A DNA stretch of 6,059 nucleotides from an uncultured Collinsella sp. (GTDB lineage: Bacteria > Actinomycetota > Coriobacteriia > Coriobacteriales > Coriobacteriaceae), in assembly GCA_905198825.1 (NCBI GenBank), contig CAJKEF010000074.1:1-6059 (forward strand), given 5' to 3'. Positions 5,213 to 6,059 of the stretch are shown here, piece by piece. The stretch's first letter is position 1; each line of letters opens with the position of its first letter. A program made the position numbers and the translations under genes. The notes beneath the pieces were generated by a model, which saw only the letters and a program-made list of their open reading frames with translations, made no database searches and was not told the DNA's origin.

Positions 5213-5282
5213 CCAAAAAGGGACAGGTTTGTTTTGGCAGGTTTAGCGTTTTACCTACCAAAACAAACCTGTCCCTTTTTGG
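5213..5282. terminator. Very long hairpin (30-bp stem), probable bidirectional terminator or palindromic repeat element
   Basis: The 30 bases at 5213-5242 (starting CCAAAAAGGGACAGG) and the 30 at 5253-5282 (ending CCTGTCCCTTTTTGG) are reverse complements with one mismatch (C5238 against A5257), around a ten-base loop (TTAGCGTTTT). The arm end CCC followed by TTTTT, matched by AAAAAGGG at the other side, gives a terminator with a U-run on both strands. The stem is far longer and more perfect than termination needs, which suggests a mobile or repeated palindromic element. It ends 11 bases before the hypF ribosome site, so hypF expression depends on read-through or on a promoter in or near it. 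Confidence 0.75.
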
Positions 5283-5305
5283 TCGGTTTTGATGAGGAGT
5301 GTCGC

Positions 5306-6059
5306 ATGCGGCATGTGCATATTCATGTAACGGGCATTGTGCAGGGCGTTGGCATGCGACCGTTTGTGTATCGCGAGGCCATGGCGCATGGCATTTGCGG
5401 CTGGGTGCTCAACGCGGGCGATGGCGTGCATATCGAGGCGCACGCTCCGGCCGATGCGCTCGATGCTTTTGTTGCCGCGCTTTCTGAGCATGCGCCCGCG
5501 GCGGCTCGCGTTGAGCGAGTCGATATTGCGGATTTGGAGCCTAGCGGCTGGAGCACTGCCAATGAGCAGGGCTTTCACATTGTGGCGTCGCAGGACCAAA
5601 CCGCGCACACGACGCTCGTCTCGCCCGATATCGCCACCTGTGACGATTGCCTGCGCGAGTTGTTCGATCCCGCCGACCGACGCTATCACTACCCCTTTAT
5701 CAACTGCACCAACTGTGGGCCGCGCTTTACCATCATCCGGTCGCTGCCTTATGACCGAGCGGCCACGTCGATGGATTGCTTTCCCATGTGCCCCGAGTGC
5801 GCCGCAGAGTATGGCGACCCGCTTGACCGGCGCTTTCATGCGCAGCCCGATGCCTGCTTTGACTGCGGGCCACATATTACCTGGCGCGAGGCGGCGGGCG
5901 ACATGGAGCTCGAAGGCTCGGGAGCGACGCCAGCCATCGGCAGCACGCGCGAAACCAGCGATGCCATTATTGACCGCTGTGTCGAGCTGCTGGCCAGCGG
6001 CGGTATTGTCGCCATCAAGGGCCTGGGTGGATTTCATCTGGCCTGCAACGCCGCCGATG
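5306..6059 (+). CDS. hypF: Carbamoyltransferase HypF, N-terminal 251 codons (runs off right edge)
   Basis: HypF uses carbamoyl phosphate and ATP to carbamoylate the C-terminal cysteine of HypE, the first step in making the CN ligands of [NiFe]-hydrogenase; it is cytoplasmic. Domains in order: acylphosphatase-like (about 1-95) with GIVQGVGMRPFVYREA, catalytic Arg18 and Asn36; two zinc-finger-like units with CDDC...CTNC (Cys112, 115, 134, 137) and CPEC...CFDC (Cys162, 165, 184, 187); then the start of the YrdC-like domain (SGGIVAIKGLGGFHLACNA, 231-249). The remaining YrdC part and the Kae1-like carbamoyltransfer domain lie outside the window (family about 750 residues). The start at 5306 is supported by GAGGAG (5294-5299) six bases upstream and by the acylphosphatase fold starting there. 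It follows nikR, in keeping with nickel-hydrogenase control; the other hyp genes probably follow to the right (inference). Confidence 0.97.
   Translation, partial: MRHVHIHVTGIVQGVGMRPFVYREAMAHGICGWVLNAGDGVHIEAHAPADALDAFVAALSEHAPAAARVERVDIADLEPSGWSTANEQGFHIVASQDQTAHTTLVSPDIATCDDCLRELFDPADRRYHYPFINCTNCGPRFTIIRSLPYDRAATSMDCFPMCPECAAEYGDPLDRRFHAQPDACFDCGPHITWREAAGDMELEGSGATPAIGSTRETSDAIIDRCVELLASGGIVAIKGLGGFHLACNAAD

Noticed and set aside
5255..6037. 260-codon minus-strand frame opposite hypF
   Set aside because: It is the antisense shadow of hypF, which reads on the plus strand with acylphosphatase, zinc-finger and YrdC motifs and is open to the window edge.

Overview
This is a GC-rich, densely coded stretch that reads like an actinobacterial gut anaerobe of the class Coriobacteriia (Collinsella-like). 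That placement is an inference from base composition, short intergenic gaps, strong AGGAGG-type ribosome sites and gene content (oxygen-sensitive NadA, a nickel/hydrogenase maturation locus, an Agr-type two-component pair). No rRNA, tRNA or other taxonomic marker is present.

Left part (1-821, minus strand): the first 273 codons of quinolinate synthase NadA, running off the left edge. Its promoter sits inside a perfect 44-bp palindrome (863-906), the likely operator of a NAD/niacin-responsive repressor.

Centre-left (1114-3112, plus strand): a LytTR-family response regulator followed, with a TAATG overlap, by its partner sensor histidine kinase of the AgrC/GHKL type. The kinase is split: the membrane domain is in one frame, the catalytic domain in the -1 frame, and the break is near 2447. 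All catalytic boxes are still readable, so the loss is recent, programmed, or a base-call error.

Centre (3173-3748, minus strand): a 191-residue protein that looks like a uracil-DNA glycosylase fold stripped of its catalytic motifs. It is convergent with the kinase and divergent from thioredoxin TrxA (3885-4205, plus), which is followed by a clear intrinsic terminator (4318-4354).

Right part (4427-6059, plus strand): a nickel locus. An unrecognised small histidine-rich helical protein (82 aa) is coupled to the nickel-responsive regulator NikR, which carries an unusual His-rich N-terminal tail. A very long hairpin (5213-5282) then separates nikR from hypF, the carbamoyltransferase that starts CN-ligand synthesis for [NiFe]-hydrogenase. 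HypF runs off the right edge after 251 codons. The logic of the block is nickel sensing, possibly nickel storage or delivery, and hydrogenase assembly.

The most useful points for follow-up are the broken kinase, the degenerate glycosylase-like protein, the 82-aa protein with the NikR tail, and the two large palindromes.
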